From the NCBI GenBank assembly GCA_022071955.1, contig JAJVIM010000001.1:124001-188000 (forward strand): DNA of 64,000 nt. Direction: 5' to 3'. Positions 50,094 to 59,207 of this stretch are shown in pieces; the stretch's first letter is position 1; each line of letters opens with the position of its first letter. The notes beneath the pieces were generated by a model that saw nothing but the letters and a program-made list of their open reading frames with translations, searched no databases and was not told where the DNA came from. The stretch comes from Anaerolineae bacterium. GTDB taxonomy: Bacteria; Chloroflexota; Anaerolineae; 4572-78; J111. The translations under genes and the position numbers were made by a program.

Positions 50094-51131
50094 ATGACAA
50101 AAAAAGTAGTGACCTTTGGTGAAATTATGATGCGCCTGTCGCCGCCCGGCTTTTTGCGATTTGGCCAGGCGCGCTCGTTTGACGTGATCTACGGCGGCGG
50201 CGAATCAAATGTGGCGGTGTCGCTGGCCAATTACGGCATTCCCACCGATTTTGTTACTCGCCTGCCCAAAAATGACCTCGGCGAAGCCTGCCTTCAGTTT
50301 TTGCGCCAGTACGGCGTTGGCGTGGATAAAATTGTTCGCGGCGGCGAGCGGCTGGGCCTCTATTTTTTGGAAATGGGCGCCATGCAGCGTGGCAGCAAAG
50401 TGGTGTACGACCGGGCCAACTCGGCCATTGCCACCATCGAGCGCGGCATGATCGACTGGCGGCAGGTGTTTGCCGACGCCGGCTGGTTCCACTGGACCGG
50501 CATCACCCCGGCTATTTCTGCCGGCGCCGCCGATGTTTGCCTGGAGGCGCTGCAAGCGGCCAAAGAGTTGGGCCTCACCGTCTCGTGTGATTTGAACTAT
50601 CGCAAAAATTTGTGGAAATGGGGCAAACACCCCAAAGACGTTATGCCCGAGCTGGTTAGCTACTGCGATGTGGCCATCGGCAACGAAGAAGACGCCGAAA
50701 AAGTGTTTGGCATTCACGCCCCGGATACCGATGTGACCAGCGGCAAAATTGAAGCCGACCGTTACCAATACGTGTGCCAGGCGTTGAACAAGCGCTTCCC
50801 GGCCTTAAAAACCATCGCCATTACCCTGCGCGGCTCAATTTCGGCCAGCCACAACACGTGGTCCGGCGTGCTGTGGCAAAACGGGGGGTTTTTTGTGGCC
50901 CCCGCTTACGATGTCACTCATATGGTTGACCGCGTCGGCGGCGGCGATTCATTTATGGGCGGCCTGATTTACGGGCTGTTAACCTCTGGCGACCAACCGC
51001 AAAAGGCGCTGGATTTCGCCGTGGCGGCATCGTGCCTGAAGCATTCCATCTTTGGCGATTTTAACCTGGTAACCGTGACCGAAGTGGAAAAATTGATGAC
51101 CGGTGATGCCTCTGGCCGGGTGTCCCGCTAA
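50094..51131 (+). CDS. kdgK: 2-dehydro-3-deoxygluconokinase (PfkB family)
   Basis: A 345-residue sugar kinase. TFGEIMMRLSPPGFLRFGQARSFDVIYGGGESNVAVSLANYG is the KdgK N-terminal signature (GGxExN), VSCDLNYRKNLWKWGK is the conserved block, and DRVGGGDSFMGGLIYGL contains the catalytic Asp in GGGD. It phosphorylates KDG to KDPG with ATP. Its neighbours, an oxidoreductase and the KDPG aldolase, complete the route. Expressed from the promoter at 49846-49874. The stop is 28 bases before the next start. Confidence 0.9.
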   Translation: MTKKVVTFGEIMMRLSPPGFLRFGQARSFDVIYGGGESNVAVSLANYGIPTDFVTRLPKNDLGEACLQFLRQYGVGVDKIVRGGERLGLYFLEMGAMQRGSKVVYDRANSAIATIERGMIDWRQVFADAGWFHWTGITPAISAGAADVCLEALQAAKELGLTVSCDLNYRKNLWKWGKHPKDVMPELVSYCDVAIGNEEDAEKVFGIHAPDTDVTSGKIEADRYQYVCQALNKRFPALKTIAITLRGSISASHNTWSGVLWQNGGFFVAPAYDVTHMVDRVGGGDSFMGGLIYGLLTSGDQPQKALDFAVAASCLKHSIFGDFNLVTVTEVEKLMTGDASGRVSR

Positions 51132-51159
51132 AACCAAAAACTGGAGCAAAACAATATCG

Positions 51160-52170
51160 ATGAAAACGATTCGCTGGGGGATTATTGGTTGCGGTGATGT
51201 AACCGAGGTGAAAAGCGGCCCCGGTTTTCAAAAAGCGACGCATTCCAGTTTGGTAATGGTGATGCGACGCAACGGCGATCTGGCCCGCGATTACGCTTTG
51301 CGGCACGGTGTCCCCAAATGGACCGATAACGCCGAGGCCGTAATTGACGATCCCGACGTGGACGCGGTTTACATTGCCACGCCGCCAAACTCACACAAGG
51401 AGTATACGCTCAGATGCGCCCAGGCCGGCAAACCAGTTTTTGTGGAAAAGCCGATGGCGCTGAATTTTGCCGAATGCCAGGAGATGCTGGCTGCATGCCG
51501 GGCGGCCGGGGTACCGCTGTTTGTGGCCTACTACCGGCGCAGCCTGCCCCGGTTTGTAAAAATCAAAGAATTGGTTGATGCCGGAGTCATTGGCCAGGTG
51601 CGAGCCGTGTCGATGACGCTCTTTTTGCCACCGCCTTCAGCGAAAGCGAGCCAGCTTCACTGGCATTACACCCCGGAGGTCGGCGGCGGCGGCAAGTTTG
51701 TCGATATGGGCTGTCACATGCTGGATTTTTTGGATGATGTGCTGGGGCCAATTGTCGCGGTGCGAGGGTTTGCCGCTAATTTGGCCGGCCTCTATCCCGC
51801 GGAAGATGTGGTAACCGGTGCATTTGAGTTCGCGTCTGGTGTGCAAGGTGTGGGCCTGTGGAATTTTGCCACCCGGCATCAAACCGACCAGACCGAAATT
51901 GTGGGTACTATTGGCAAAATCAGTTTTTCGTCGTTTGACACCCGGCCGGTGGTGCTCACCAACTCGGCGGGCGTTACGGAGTTTGCCATTGATAACCCGC
52001 CCCACGTGCACCAGCCGCTCATCCAAACCATTGTCAATCAATTGAACGGCGCGGGCCAATGCCCCAGTACCGGCGAAAGCGGCGCGCGCACCAGTTGGGT
52101 AATGGATCAGCTTTTACAGGATTATCGAGCCAAGAAAGGGTACAATTATGGCAAGTCATTCCAGGCTTGA
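51160..52170 (+). CDS. Gfo/Idh/MocA family oxidoreductase
   Basis: A 336-residue protein. WGIIGCGDVTEVKSGPGFQ gives the Rossmann GxGxxx motif, PDVDAVYIATPPNSHKEYTLRCAQAGKPVFVEKPMALN has the typical EKP motif (Lys catalytic), and GGGKFVDMGCHMLDFLDDVLG carries the conserved D-x-G-x-H-x-x-D. ATG 51160 begins at the nucleotide fold; an in-frame ATG 51103 would overlap kdgK. It probably oxidises a sugar or sugar acid feeding KDG, with substrate unknown. It overlaps eda by 23 bases. Confidence 0.87.
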   Translation: MKTIRWGIIGCGDVTEVKSGPGFQKATHSSLVMVMRRNGDLARDYALRHGVPKWTDNAEAVIDDPDVDAVYIATPPNSHKEYTLRCAQAGKPVFVEKPMALNFAECQEMLAACRAAGVPLFVAYYRRSLPRFVKIKELVDAGVIGQVRAVSMTLFLPPPSAKASQLHWHYTPEVGGGGKFVDMGCHMLDFLDDVLGPIVAVRGFAANLAGLYPAEDVVTGAFEFASGVQGVGLWNFATRHQTDQTEIVGTIGKISFSSFDTRPVVLTNSAGVTEFAIDNPPHVHQPLIQTIVNQLNGAGQCPSTGESGARTSWVMDQLLQDYRAKKGYNYGKSFQA

Positions 52171-52822
52171 GGTATTGAATAGCACTATTGACCTGGGGTT
52201 GGTGCCGCTGTTTTATCACAAAGATGTGGAGACAGCCAAAAAAATTGTGGCGGCTTGCGCGGCCGGCGGGGCCAGAGTCATCGAATTTACCAACCGCGGC
52301 GATTTTGCCTGCCAGGTTTTTACCGAGCTGTCCCGTTACGCGGTGCAGGCACACCCGGAGGTGATGCTCGGGGTCGGCTCGGTGGTGGATGCGCCCACGG
52401 CGGCTATGTACATTGCCAGCGGCGCAAATTTTATTGTGGGGCCAATGTTAAATCCGGACGTAGCCAAAGTGTGCAACCGGCGTAAAATTGCCTACATGCC
52501 GGGCTGCGGCAGCCTCACCGAAATTTCTCAGGCCGAGGAACTGGGCGTTGAAATTGTTAAGGTTTTCCCGGGCAGTTCCGTTGGCGGGCCGGGCTTTGTT
52601 AAAGCCGTGCTGGGGCCGTGCCCCTGGAGCCGGCTGATGCCCACCGGCGGCGTCGATGCCAGCCGGGAAAATCTGGAAGGTTGGTTTAAGGCCGGCGTGG
52701 CCTGCGTGGGGATGGGGTCAAACCTGATTGTCAAAGAGCTGGTGGCGGCCGGCGATTTTGCGGCTATTACGGCCAAGGTTGTGCAGGTATTGGCCTGGAT
52801 CAAAGAAATCCGGGGGCGATAA
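52148..52822 (+). CDS. eda: KDPG (2-dehydro-3-deoxy-phosphogluconate) aldolase
   Basis: A 224-residue class I aldolase. Catalytic residues can be placed: E46 in RVIEFTNRGDF and Schiff-base K138 in IVKVFPGSSVGGPGFVKAVLGP, with MPTGGVD as the phosphate-binding loop. It splits KDPG to pyruvate and glyceraldehyde-3-phosphate (and may act on KHG). ATG 52148 lies within the end of the oxidoreductase gene (23-base overlap). The gene ends with no gap before the convergent ClC gene. Confidence 0.92.
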   Translation: MASHSRLEVLNSTIDLGLVPLFYHKDVETAKKIVAACAAGGARVIEFTNRGDFACQVFTELSRYAVQAHPEVMLGVGSVVDAPTAAMYIASGANFIVGPMLNPDVAKVCNRRKIAYMPGCGSLTEISQAEELGVEIVKVFPGSSVGGPGFVKAVLGPCPWSRLMPTGGVDASRENLEGWFKAGVACVGMGSNLIVKELVAAGDFAAITAKVVQVLAWIKEIRGR

Positions 52823-54565
52823 CTACCCTGCCTGCTCCGGCAGCCAATCGTTTTGAGCTTTTGATAGCTGGCCCATCGCCCGCACCGCTTCCGTAGCGCC
52901 GACAATGATCAGTTCATCTCTGGTTGAGAGGACCGCGTCCGGCTCCGGGGCAATTTCCCGCCGGTCACCGGGGTGAACCACGCCGACCACATTCACGTGG
53001 TAGTTGGATTGAATATTGAGCTGGCGGATAGTTTTGCCGGCAAAAATGCCGGGCACCGGGATTCGCTGCAAGCTGTAACCCCGCACCAGTTCGCGCCTTC
53101 GGGCTGCATCGCGCTGCGTTCGGTAAATGGAATTGTCGTATGTAATCAATGAGCTGACAATGAGCGCTACCACCGCCGGCCCAATGTAGCCCGCACCAAA
53201 GGCCTCGCCCACAAAAACCAGGCTGGAAATAGGCACTTTGATGAGTGTAACCAGGCTGGCGGTAATGGCCGCCGCCGCCAGCGGCACCACCGGCATTTGA
53301 AAAGCAGTGGCAAAAATGTTGGCCACCATCGTGCCCAGCAGGAGCGACGGCACCAACAGCCCGGCCGAACCGCCGGAACTGATGGTGGTAGAGGTGGTCA
53401 GCATTTTGCCAATCAGGGCAATCAGCGTTACCGAAACCAGCACGTTTTGGTTGAGCATCTGGTTGAGCGCGGTTTCGCCGGTGCCCAGCACCATCCACAG
53501 GTCAAAACCACCGGCCCACGCTGCGGCGATGGCAATCAATCCCGTAAAAATTGCGCCCATCACAAATCGCTGCCAGATGTTTTTAACCTGGCCAAAGGCC
53601 CGGTTAAAGGCGTGAGTCACGCCCGTGTAAAACAATCCCACCAACGATACAGCCACGCTCACCCCAATTACCACCAAAGAAAATTGAAAGGTGGCCGGCG
53701 GCAGAATGCGCTGTTCAATTTCAAACGGCTGCTGGTAAATCCCCAACCCCGTCGATACCGCGTGCGCGGTAACCGAAGCAGCCAGCGCGTAAATAAATTT
53801 TTGGTAGATGGTAGTGCGGCGGTACATTACCTCGGTGGCAAAAAAGGCGGCCATCAGCGGTGTGCCGACCAGCGTGGAAATGGCGGCCGCCACGCCGCAC
53901 AGTTGCATGGTTTGCAAAGCTTCCGGCGCTTCCAATTGCCACCACTTTTTCCACCTGCGCGCCGCCCCCCAATTGGGCAGTAGCCGCCACTGGCGCGGTT
54001 TGAACAGGCCGGCGGCCAGCGTTTCGCCCAGCAGCACCGCCGAGGCCTCCAGCCCACCGCTGCCGCCCAGCCCAATGGTACTGGCCGATGCCAGCATTTT
54101 GCGCCCCAGCAGTGAAACGCTGTTGTATCGCCAGCGGTTCTCCAGCCCCTCTTCGGCCCGGAGCGCGTTGGCCAGCGAGGGCCGGGTGCTGTAATAAAGC
54201 GCGATGGCCCGTTCAACGCCATCGCCTTCAATATCGGCCAGGTCGTGCACGTGGCCCAGGTCGTCGGTGTAGGGAATGCGCTGCGCGGTGTAGTTAGACA
54301 GGGCCGCCACGATCAGCGCGCCAAGCAATAACGGTAAAAAGATGACCACGTTGCTGCCGGCCCAGGCCGGTAACTCAAACGTCCATGCCAGCATGTGGTG
54401 GATAACCTGCTTGAGTAACAAAATGATAATTGCGGCAACAGCGCCAACAATCATGGCTTTGGTGATGAGAGACAATTCGTTTTCTTTGAGATACCTTTTC
54501 AGATTGGCAATAATATAGAATTGCTGGATCAGGTCTCCCCAGAAATACCGAAAAAACCGCCGCAT
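52823..54565 (-). CDS. ClC-type chloride channel/antiporter with RCK-C tail
   Basis: A 580-residue membrane protein. Motifs: GLGGSGGLEASAVLLGE (equivalent of the G(K/R)EGP loop, with Glu retained), TISSGGSAGLLVPSLLLG (equivalent of GxFxP selectivity region, changed) and GEAFGAGYIGPAVVAL. About ten to twelve hydrophobic segments span ~30-480. Residues ~495-570 form a TrkA-C/RCK-C-like domain (VPGIFAGKTIRQLNIQSNYHVNVVGVVHPG ... DELIIVGATEAV), which replaces the usual CBS pair. Chloride and proton transport is family knowledge. A 121-base gap separates it from the sensor kinase upstream. Confidence 0.83.
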   Translation of the reverse strand: MRRFFRYFWGDLIQQFYIIANLKRYLKENELSLITKAMIVGAVAAIIILLLKQVIHHMLAWTFELPAWAGSNVVIFLPLLLGALIVAALSNYTAQRIPYTDDLGHVHDLADIEGDGVERAIALYYSTRPSLANALRAEEGLENRWRYNSVSLLGRKMLASASTIGLGGSGGLEASAVLLGETLAAGLFKPRQWRLLPNWGAARRWKKWWQLEAPEALQTMQLCGVAAAISTLVGTPLMAAFFATEVMYRRTTIYQKFIYALAASVTAHAVSTGLGIYQQPFEIEQRILPPATFQFSLVVIGVSVAVSLVGLFYTGVTHAFNRAFGQVKNIWQRFVMGAIFTGLIAIAAAWAGGFDLWMVLGTGETALNQMLNQNVLVSVTLIALIGKMLTTSTTISSGGSAGLLVPSLLLGTMVANIFATAFQMPVVPLAAAAITASLVTLIKVPISSLVFVGEAFGAGYIGPAVVALIVSSLITYDNSIYRTQRDAARRRELVRGYSLQRIPVPGIFAGKTIRQLNIQSNYHVNVVGVVHPGDRREIAPEPDAVLSTRDELIIVGATEAVRAMGQLSKAQNDWLPEQAG

Positions 54566-54686
54566 AAAAAACTGTTCCTTCCCCGTGGGTTCAAATTACA
54601 ACGCTATAGTTTATCGCAAAAACTGGGAGCCTTCAAATTGCGAGGATAGTCGCTTGAACGGGATTTTCGCCGCGCCCCGGCTCAAA

Positions 54687-56063
54687 TTACTGCGGTCGTT
54701 TGGCCGGCAGAGTTACAGAAAAAGTGGCGCCTTGCTGCGGCTGGCTGGTCACGCTGATCTGCCCGCCGAGCAGTTGCACCAGTTCGTGGGTGAGGGCCAA
54801 CCCCAGCCCAACGTGGCCGTGGCTGTGGCTGCGCGAGGGGTCAACCCGGTAAAAAGGCTGGAACAGGTCGGGCAAATGTTCGGCGGGGATGCCGGGGCCG
54901 GTATCGCTGACGGTGAGGCAAAGCTGACCGGCGGACTCGGCGGCGGTGATGGTCACGTGTCCCTGCTCGGTGTAGTGGATGGCGTTTTCCAGCAGGTTGA
55001 GCAAAATCTGGGTCAGGCTGTCGGCATCGGTGGCGATGACCAGCCCGGTGGGGGCATCAACGTTGAGGGCCAGCCCTTTGGCCGCGGCCTGCGGCTGGAG
55101 CGGGTTAACCAGCGTGCGGATCAAGTCCCCAATATCGGTGGGGGCGATGCTGAGTGGGTGGCGGCCGGTTTCTACCCGGGCCAGCGCCAGCATGCGGCCA
55201 ATCAGGCGCTGCATCCGTTCGGCTTCGTGCTGGATGCGGCTTAAAATCGATTGGTAGGCTTCGGGCGAGCGCGCCCGGTTGAGGGCGTATTCGGCCTGGC
55301 CCAAAATGGCCGTGACCGGCGTGCGCAGCTCGTGCGAGGCATCGGCGGTAAAACGGCGCTGCCGCAGAAACGCCGCCGCCAGCCGGTCGAGGGTGGCGTT
55401 AAAGGCCAGCGCCAGCTCCTGCACTTCGTCTTTGGCTTTTGGCACGGGCAGCCGCTCCGATAAATCATCGGCGGTGATGGCCGCCGCGCTGTGAGTCATT
55501 TGGGTGAGCGGCTGCAAGGCTTGTCGCGCCGCCAGCAGGCTGATGGCTCCGGTAATGAGCAGGGTGAGCGGCACGCCAATCAAAAGGCCGCGCCGAATTG
55601 TGTCGAGCGTTTCCTGAATTTCTTCTCGCGCAACCGCCACCTGCAAATAGCCCACAACCCGGTTGCCGGCTAAAATTGGCCGGGTGTACACGCGTAGCGG
55701 CAGGCCGTTGGGGCTGGTCTGGTTTGTGATTAAACCTTGCGGCGGGGTTTGGAGCGATTGAGGCAGAACCGGGATGGTTCTGAAATGGCCGGCGCCATCG
55801 GTGACGCGGCCGCGGGTATCCAGCAGCCGGGCAAAACCCTCCGGTTTGAGTTGTTGTGTGGCTGGGGCATTGGCCGTAAACAGCGGCGTATTGCTGACGA
55901 TCTCCACGCGGGATAATTCATTGGCGCTCAGCAGCGCCAGTTCCTGATCAAGTTGTTCGTAAAGATCACGGCTGAGCTGATTAAACACAATTGCCGCCAG
56001 CAAAAGCAGCGCAATCAGCAGGATGCTCACGTTAACCAGGGCCAGCCGGCCACGCAGGGTCAT
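54687..56063 (-). CDS. HAMP-domain sensor histidine kinase
   Basis: A 458-residue two-helix sensor. TM1 is near 8-29, an extracytoplasmic domain covers ~30-158, TM2 is ~160-178 and HAMP follows. The H box is FTADASHELRTPVTAIL with H244 predicted to be phosphorylated; the ATPase domain has LLENAIHYTEQG (N box), SDTGPGIPAEHLPDLFQPFYR (G1/F) and HGHVGLGLALTHELVQLLGG (G2). It pairs with the response regulator gene 3 bases upstream. Signal unknown. Confidence 0.93.
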   Translation of the reverse strand: MTLRGRLALVNVSILLIALLLLAAIVFNQLSRDLYEQLDQELALLSANELSRVEIVSNTPLFTANAPATQQLKPEGFARLLDTRGRVTDGAGHFRTIPVLPQSLQTPPQGLITNQTSPNGLPLRVYTRPILAGNRVVGYLQVAVAREEIQETLDTIRRGLLIGVPLTLLITGAISLLAARQALQPLTQMTHSAAAITADDLSERLPVPKAKDEVQELALAFNATLDRLAAAFLRQRRFTADASHELRTPVTAILGQAEYALNRARSPEAYQSILSRIQHEAERMQRLIGRMLALARVETGRHPLSIAPTDIGDLIRTLVNPLQPQAAAKGLALNVDAPTGLVIATDADSLTQILLNLLENAIHYTEQGHVTITAAESAGQLCLTVSDTGPGIPAEHLPDLFQPFYRVDPSRSHSHGHVGLGLALTHELVQLLGGQISVTSQPQQGATFSVTLPAKRPQ

Positions 56064-56066
56064 CGT

Positions 56067-56747
56067 TTAACCCTCGGCAGACAGTTTGTAGCCCACCCCG
56101 CGCACAGTGTGCAGCAGCGGCGCGGCCCGGCCATCATCAATTTTGCGGCGCAGATAGCCCACGTACACGTCAACCACGTTGGATTGGTTGTAATAATCCT
56201 GGCCCCACACGTGCTCGCCCAGTTGAGTGCGGCTTAATGCCTGGTTGGGGTGCAGCATAAAAAATTCCAACAAAGCGAATTCCTTGGCCGTGAGTGTGAT
56301 TTCCTGCTGGCCCCGCTCGACCTGGCGGGTGAGCCGGTTGAGACTCAAGTCGGCCAGTTTTAATTCGTTGGCAGCGATGGTTTCGCCGGCGTAAGTTCGG
56401 GTTCGGGCGCGAATGCGGGCTAACAATTCGCGGTAGGCAAACGGTTTGATGAGATAATCGTCCGCGCCGCTGTCCAGCCCGGCTACCCGGTCATCGACCT
56501 GATCCAGCGCGGTGAGCATGAGAATTGGCGTGGTCAGCCCCCGCGTGCGCAGAGTGCGGGCCACCTGCCGGCCATCGAGCCGGGGCAGCATAATATCCAA
56601 AATGATCAAATCGTAGGGGTAGGTTTGGGCAAAGCTCAGGGCCAGCTCACCGTCGGTGGCCACATCTACGGCGTAGCCCTCTTCCTTTAGCCCCTGTTCG
56701 ATAAAATCGACAACGTTCGGCTCGTCTTCTACAACTAATATGCGCAT
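56067..56747 (-). CDS. OmpR/PhoB-family response regulator
   Basis: A 226-residue regulator. The receiver has acid pocket VVEDEP and phosphoacceptor D51 (LIILDIMLPRLDGR), T in LMLTALDQ and K in YLIKPFAYRELLARI. Residues ~125-226 are the winged helix, with LSLNRLTRQVERGQQEITLTAKEFALLEFFM and VDVYVGYLRRKIDDG. ATG 56747 begins at strand 1; the upstream GTG 56753 adds two residues. It sits 71 bases downstream of the ferric-reductase-like gene, so both could share a transcript. It might be the phosphate regulator, but nothing here shows this. Confidence 0.92.
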   Translation of the reverse strand: MRILVVEDEPNVVDFIEQGLKEEGYAVDVATDGELALSFAQTYPYDLIILDIMLPRLDGRQVARTLRTRGLTTPILMLTALDQVDDRVAGLDSGADDYLIKPFAYRELLARIRARTRTYAGETIAANELKLADLSLNRLTRQVERGQQEITLTAKEFALLEFFMLHPNQALSRTQLGEHVWGQDYYNQSNVVDVYVGYLRRKIDDGRAAPLLHTVRGVGYKLSAEG

Positions 56748-56824
56748 GGTCACCAGTCACAGCCGGGTGGGAATCAAAGCGGGATGCTCATTTGCCCTAT
56801 TATACACGCGGCCGTGCTATCTCA

Positions 56825-57511
56825 TCAAGGTTGGCCCGCCGGCAGCGAGTTTAGCGCAGCAATGCTTACCCGCCAGATTGTCAGCAGCAGCACCGCCACG
56901 GTACTCAGCAGCGCCAGCGGCCACATGAGGCCGCTATCGGTGCCAAGCCCCACACTGTGCAGGGTGACCAGCAGAAACGTGGCGTAACTGGCGTAATGAA
57001 TGGTTTTAAAGTTTTTGTGGCCCAGCCATTTGCGGGCATAAAAGCTGGAACTGAGCAGCAGCATCAGGTAGCCGCTCAAAATGCCCACTCCCATCAACAG
57101 CGGTGAAAAGGTGCTGTTGAACGGGATCAGCACATCGGCCAGGCTCAGTTTGATGAAATTGTCGCCGAGCAAAATCAGCCCGTGCAGGGCGGTCATCACC
57201 AGGGCGCTCCAGTTGAGAAAACTGTGCAGCCCCAGCGCCAGCAGTGGCGGAATGGTTGGGCGCAAAATACCGCCGCTCTGCACCAGCCCCCACAACATGC
57301 CAAAAGTGAGCAGCACATAAGCCAGCACGCCGCTGCTGCGCGAGATAAACCAGTAGGCTTTGTCGCTGGTGGCCGGCAAAGCCTGGCCGAGCGCCGTCAG
57401 GGCGACCAACGTGATTCCGCCAAAAGCGATAATCGCGCCGCCGATCAGTAGAAAATTGATAACTTTAACCCAGGTTGACAAATGCGTCTGTGAAGTCGTT
57501 TGAGTAGACAT
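56825..57511 (-). CDS. Ferric-reductase-like transmembrane heme protein
   Basis: A 228-residue membrane protein with six hydrophobic helices. Histidines at GLHSFLNWSALVMTALHGLIL and GHKNFKTIHYASYATFLLVTLHSVG can bind two b-type hemes, as in the Ferric_reduct/MsrQ fold. ATG 57511 gives a sensible cytoplasmic leader; an upstream ATG 57580 would lie deeper in apbE. It overlaps apbE by 47 bases, so the two are coupled. It probably accepts or passes electrons across the membrane; the partner is unknown. Confidence 0.8.
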   Translation of the reverse strand: MSTQTTSQTHLSTWVKVINFLLIGGAIIAFGGITLVALTALGQALPATSDKAYWFISRSSGVLAYVLLTFGMLWGLVQSGGILRPTIPPLLALGLHSFLNWSALVMTALHGLILLGDNFIKLSLADVLIPFNSTFSPLLMGVGILSGYLMLLLSSSFYARKWLGHKNFKTIHYASYATFLLVTLHSVGLGTDSGLMWPLALLSTVAVLLLTIWRVSIAALNSLPAGQP

Positions 57512-58433
57512 AGGTTTGTTCCTTAAATCGTCCGTGGAATATGGGGTGGCCGGTTTGGGGAACCAGCAGCGCCGAAACATCGGGCCAGCCGGCCAGATAA
57601 GCCAACCCCGCCTGCCGGCCCAGAATCAGAGTCACTTTGGCGTGGATTTCGGCATCGGGCAGGCGTGGCGCGATGACCGTAACGCTGACCAGATCGGTGT
57701 CGGCCGGTGCGCCGGTGCGCGGGTCGATGAGGTGATGAACTGCTGAGCCGTTTTGCTGCCAGCGGCGGCGGGCCACGCTCGATGTGGCTACGGCCATATT
57801 TTTTAGCCGCAGGATGGCCAGGTCCGTGCCGGATTCAAGCGGGTTGTCGACGCCCACCAGCCAGGCCGAACCCGAGGGCGGCGCGCCCACACAAACAATA
57901 TCGCCGCCGGCGTCAACCAGCGTAGGCCCAAAGTGGCCCAATATTTGCCCGGCCTGCTGCACCGCCCAACCCTTGGCGATGCCGCCCAAATCTATTCCGG
58001 CCCGCAGCGGCAGGGTGATTTTGCGCCGCGCCCGGTCCAACTTGATCTCATTGGCCGGCGGCGGCGATTCGGGGTGCGGCGGGCTGGGGTGAGTGGTTGC
58101 CGGGGCGATCAATTCAAACGAACGGTCGTAGCCGTAAGCCAGCAGCGCGTTCAACACGGTTGGGTCAAAAATGCCGCCGGTGCGTTTTCGCCAGCGCAGC
58201 GCCTGCTCAACCAGATCAAACAGCAGCGGCGAAACCGTTACCGGCTGCCCGGCGGCCCGGTTGAGCCGGGATAATTCGCTGGTTGGTTGAAAGCGGCTCA
58301 GTCGCGCTTCCAATTGAATAAAATTCTGTTCGATGTTGGCCAGCGCCTGACGGGCAAGCGACTCGTTGGTGTGCCACAGCCACAGGCCAACATGAGTGCC
58401 CATTGCCCGGAACTGATGTGAAAATTCTGGCAT
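57465..58433 (-). CDS. apbE: FAD:protein FMN transferase (ApbE)
   Basis: A 322-residue ApbE. Recognised parts: FRAMGTHVGLWLWH near the start, LEARLSRFQPTSELSRLNRAAGQPVTVSPLLFDLVEQALRW (in pieces), GGIFDPTVLNALLAYGYD, GIDLGGIAKGWAVQQAGQ with the metal- and FAD-binding residues, and HHLIDPRTGAPADTD. ApbE normally attaches FMN to a Thr of target proteins outside the cytoplasm. No signal peptide or lipobox is visible in this copy, which is unusual, since it lacks the usual N-terminal export signal. No clear flavinylation target is found nearby. Confidence 0.9.
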   Translation of the reverse strand: MPEFSHQFRAMGTHVGLWLWHTNESLARQALANIEQNFIQLEARLSRFQPTSELSRLNRAAGQPVTVSPLLFDLVEQALRWRKRTGGIFDPTVLNALLAYGYDRSFELIAPATTHPSPPHPESPPPANEIKLDRARRKITLPLRAGIDLGGIAKGWAVQQAGQILGHFGPTLVDAGGDIVCVGAPPSGSAWLVGVDNPLESGTDLAILRLKNMAVATSSVARRRWQQNGSAVHHLIDPRTGAPADTDLVSVTVIAPRLPDAEIHAKVTLILGRQAGLAYLAGWPDVSALLVPQTGHPIFHGRFKEQTYVYSNDFTDAFVNLG

Positions 58434-58446
58434 GTTTTGTTGTCCT

Positions 58447-58905
58447 TTATGAAGCGCGGGTGCGCGTGGTCATCTGCACCAGTTGTGGCTGCACCTGCGG
58501 GGATAAGCCCTGCTCCAATCGAGTCACATCGCTGCCCAGCACAAACCACAGCGACCCCCGGTTGTCGCGGACAACCGCTACCGGATTCCCCTGCACATCC
58601 TGCACCCACTGCACCACATCCAGCGTGCGTACCTTGCGGGGGGCCGGAGTTGGTGACGGTTGGGGCGGCGGGGCCGATGCTAATTTGGTGATTGGGGCCG
58701 GTTGGTCAGATTCGGCCGGCGCGGCGACCATCGCCACCGGCTGGCTGGTATCAACTTGCGCCGTTCTGGCTTCTACCTGGGCCAGCATGCCCCAACCGGC
58801 CAGGGTCAGGCTCAGCACCCCGGCGGTCGAGGTCAATTTTAAAGTTTTTAGGAGAGATTGGGTTTCCTTCCGGTTGAGAAGGGGTTTTGATTTTTTTGAG
58901 CTCAT
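58447..58905 (-). CDS. Small membrane-anchored protein, function unknown
   Basis: A 152-residue protein with a basic N-terminus (MSSKKSKPLLNRKE), one hydrophobic helix ~28-46 (TAGVLSLTLAGWGMLAQVEA), a Pro/Ala-rich linker (~65-90) and a short C-terminal domain with RTLDVVQWVQDVQGNPVAVVRDNRGSLWFVLG. I do not recognise the family. No D-x-x-T flavinylation motif of the type used by ApbE was seen. The ATG at 58905 sits 14 bases before the apbE start in the same operon, suggesting a linked function, perhaps as a membrane partner. Confidence 0.7.
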   Translation of the reverse strand: MSSKKSKPLLNRKETQSLLKTLKLTSTAGVLSLTLAGWGMLAQVEARTAQVDTSQPVAMVAAPAESDQPAPITKLASAPPPQPSPTPAPRKVRTLDVVQWVQDVQGNPVAVVRDNRGSLWFVLGSDVTRLEQGLSPQVQPQLVQMTTRTRAS

Positions 58906-59207
58906 AGCTGCCTCAATGGTAGTTACAAATTCAGATGAGTGATGAGAGAAGTTGGGTGAGTTTTAAGTTCGTGTTGCGTGTTCCGTCACACGTCATTCGT
59001 TGTCCGTCGTTCGTAAATCCAAAATCGTAGCCGGATATGTTTGGAGTATAGGGCACGATCATGAAAATGAATTAAGGAGAGTCTAAGAATTTTCTCATGT
59101 TTGAATTTGCGCTGCCGCTGTAACTTTGCCTTCCCGGTGCAAAGCGTTTAAGATGTTGGCCGTTGCAGAAACCAATGCCCCACAGATCAACACATAAGGA
59201 ATTGGGT
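58906..59207. other. Divergent gap, 302 bases
   Basis: Between the small membrane protein (minus) and the SLC13 permease (plus). It repeats words of the 3541-3730 tract, including GATGAGTGATGAGAG, GTTGGGTGAGTTTTAAG and GTTCGTGTTGCGTGTTCCGT. The part 59030-59200 has no recognisable gene; AAGGA before 59208 is the Shine-Dalgarno. Confidence 0.55.

Noticed and set aside
54687..56747. Naming the two-component pair PhoR/PhoB
   Set aside because: It is not adjacent to the pst genes and lies in an operon with redox genes; the family motif alone does not show phosphate control.
58447..58905. Small protein as the FMN acceptor of ApbE
   Set aside because: No D-x-x-T-type flavinylation motif is present in its sequence.
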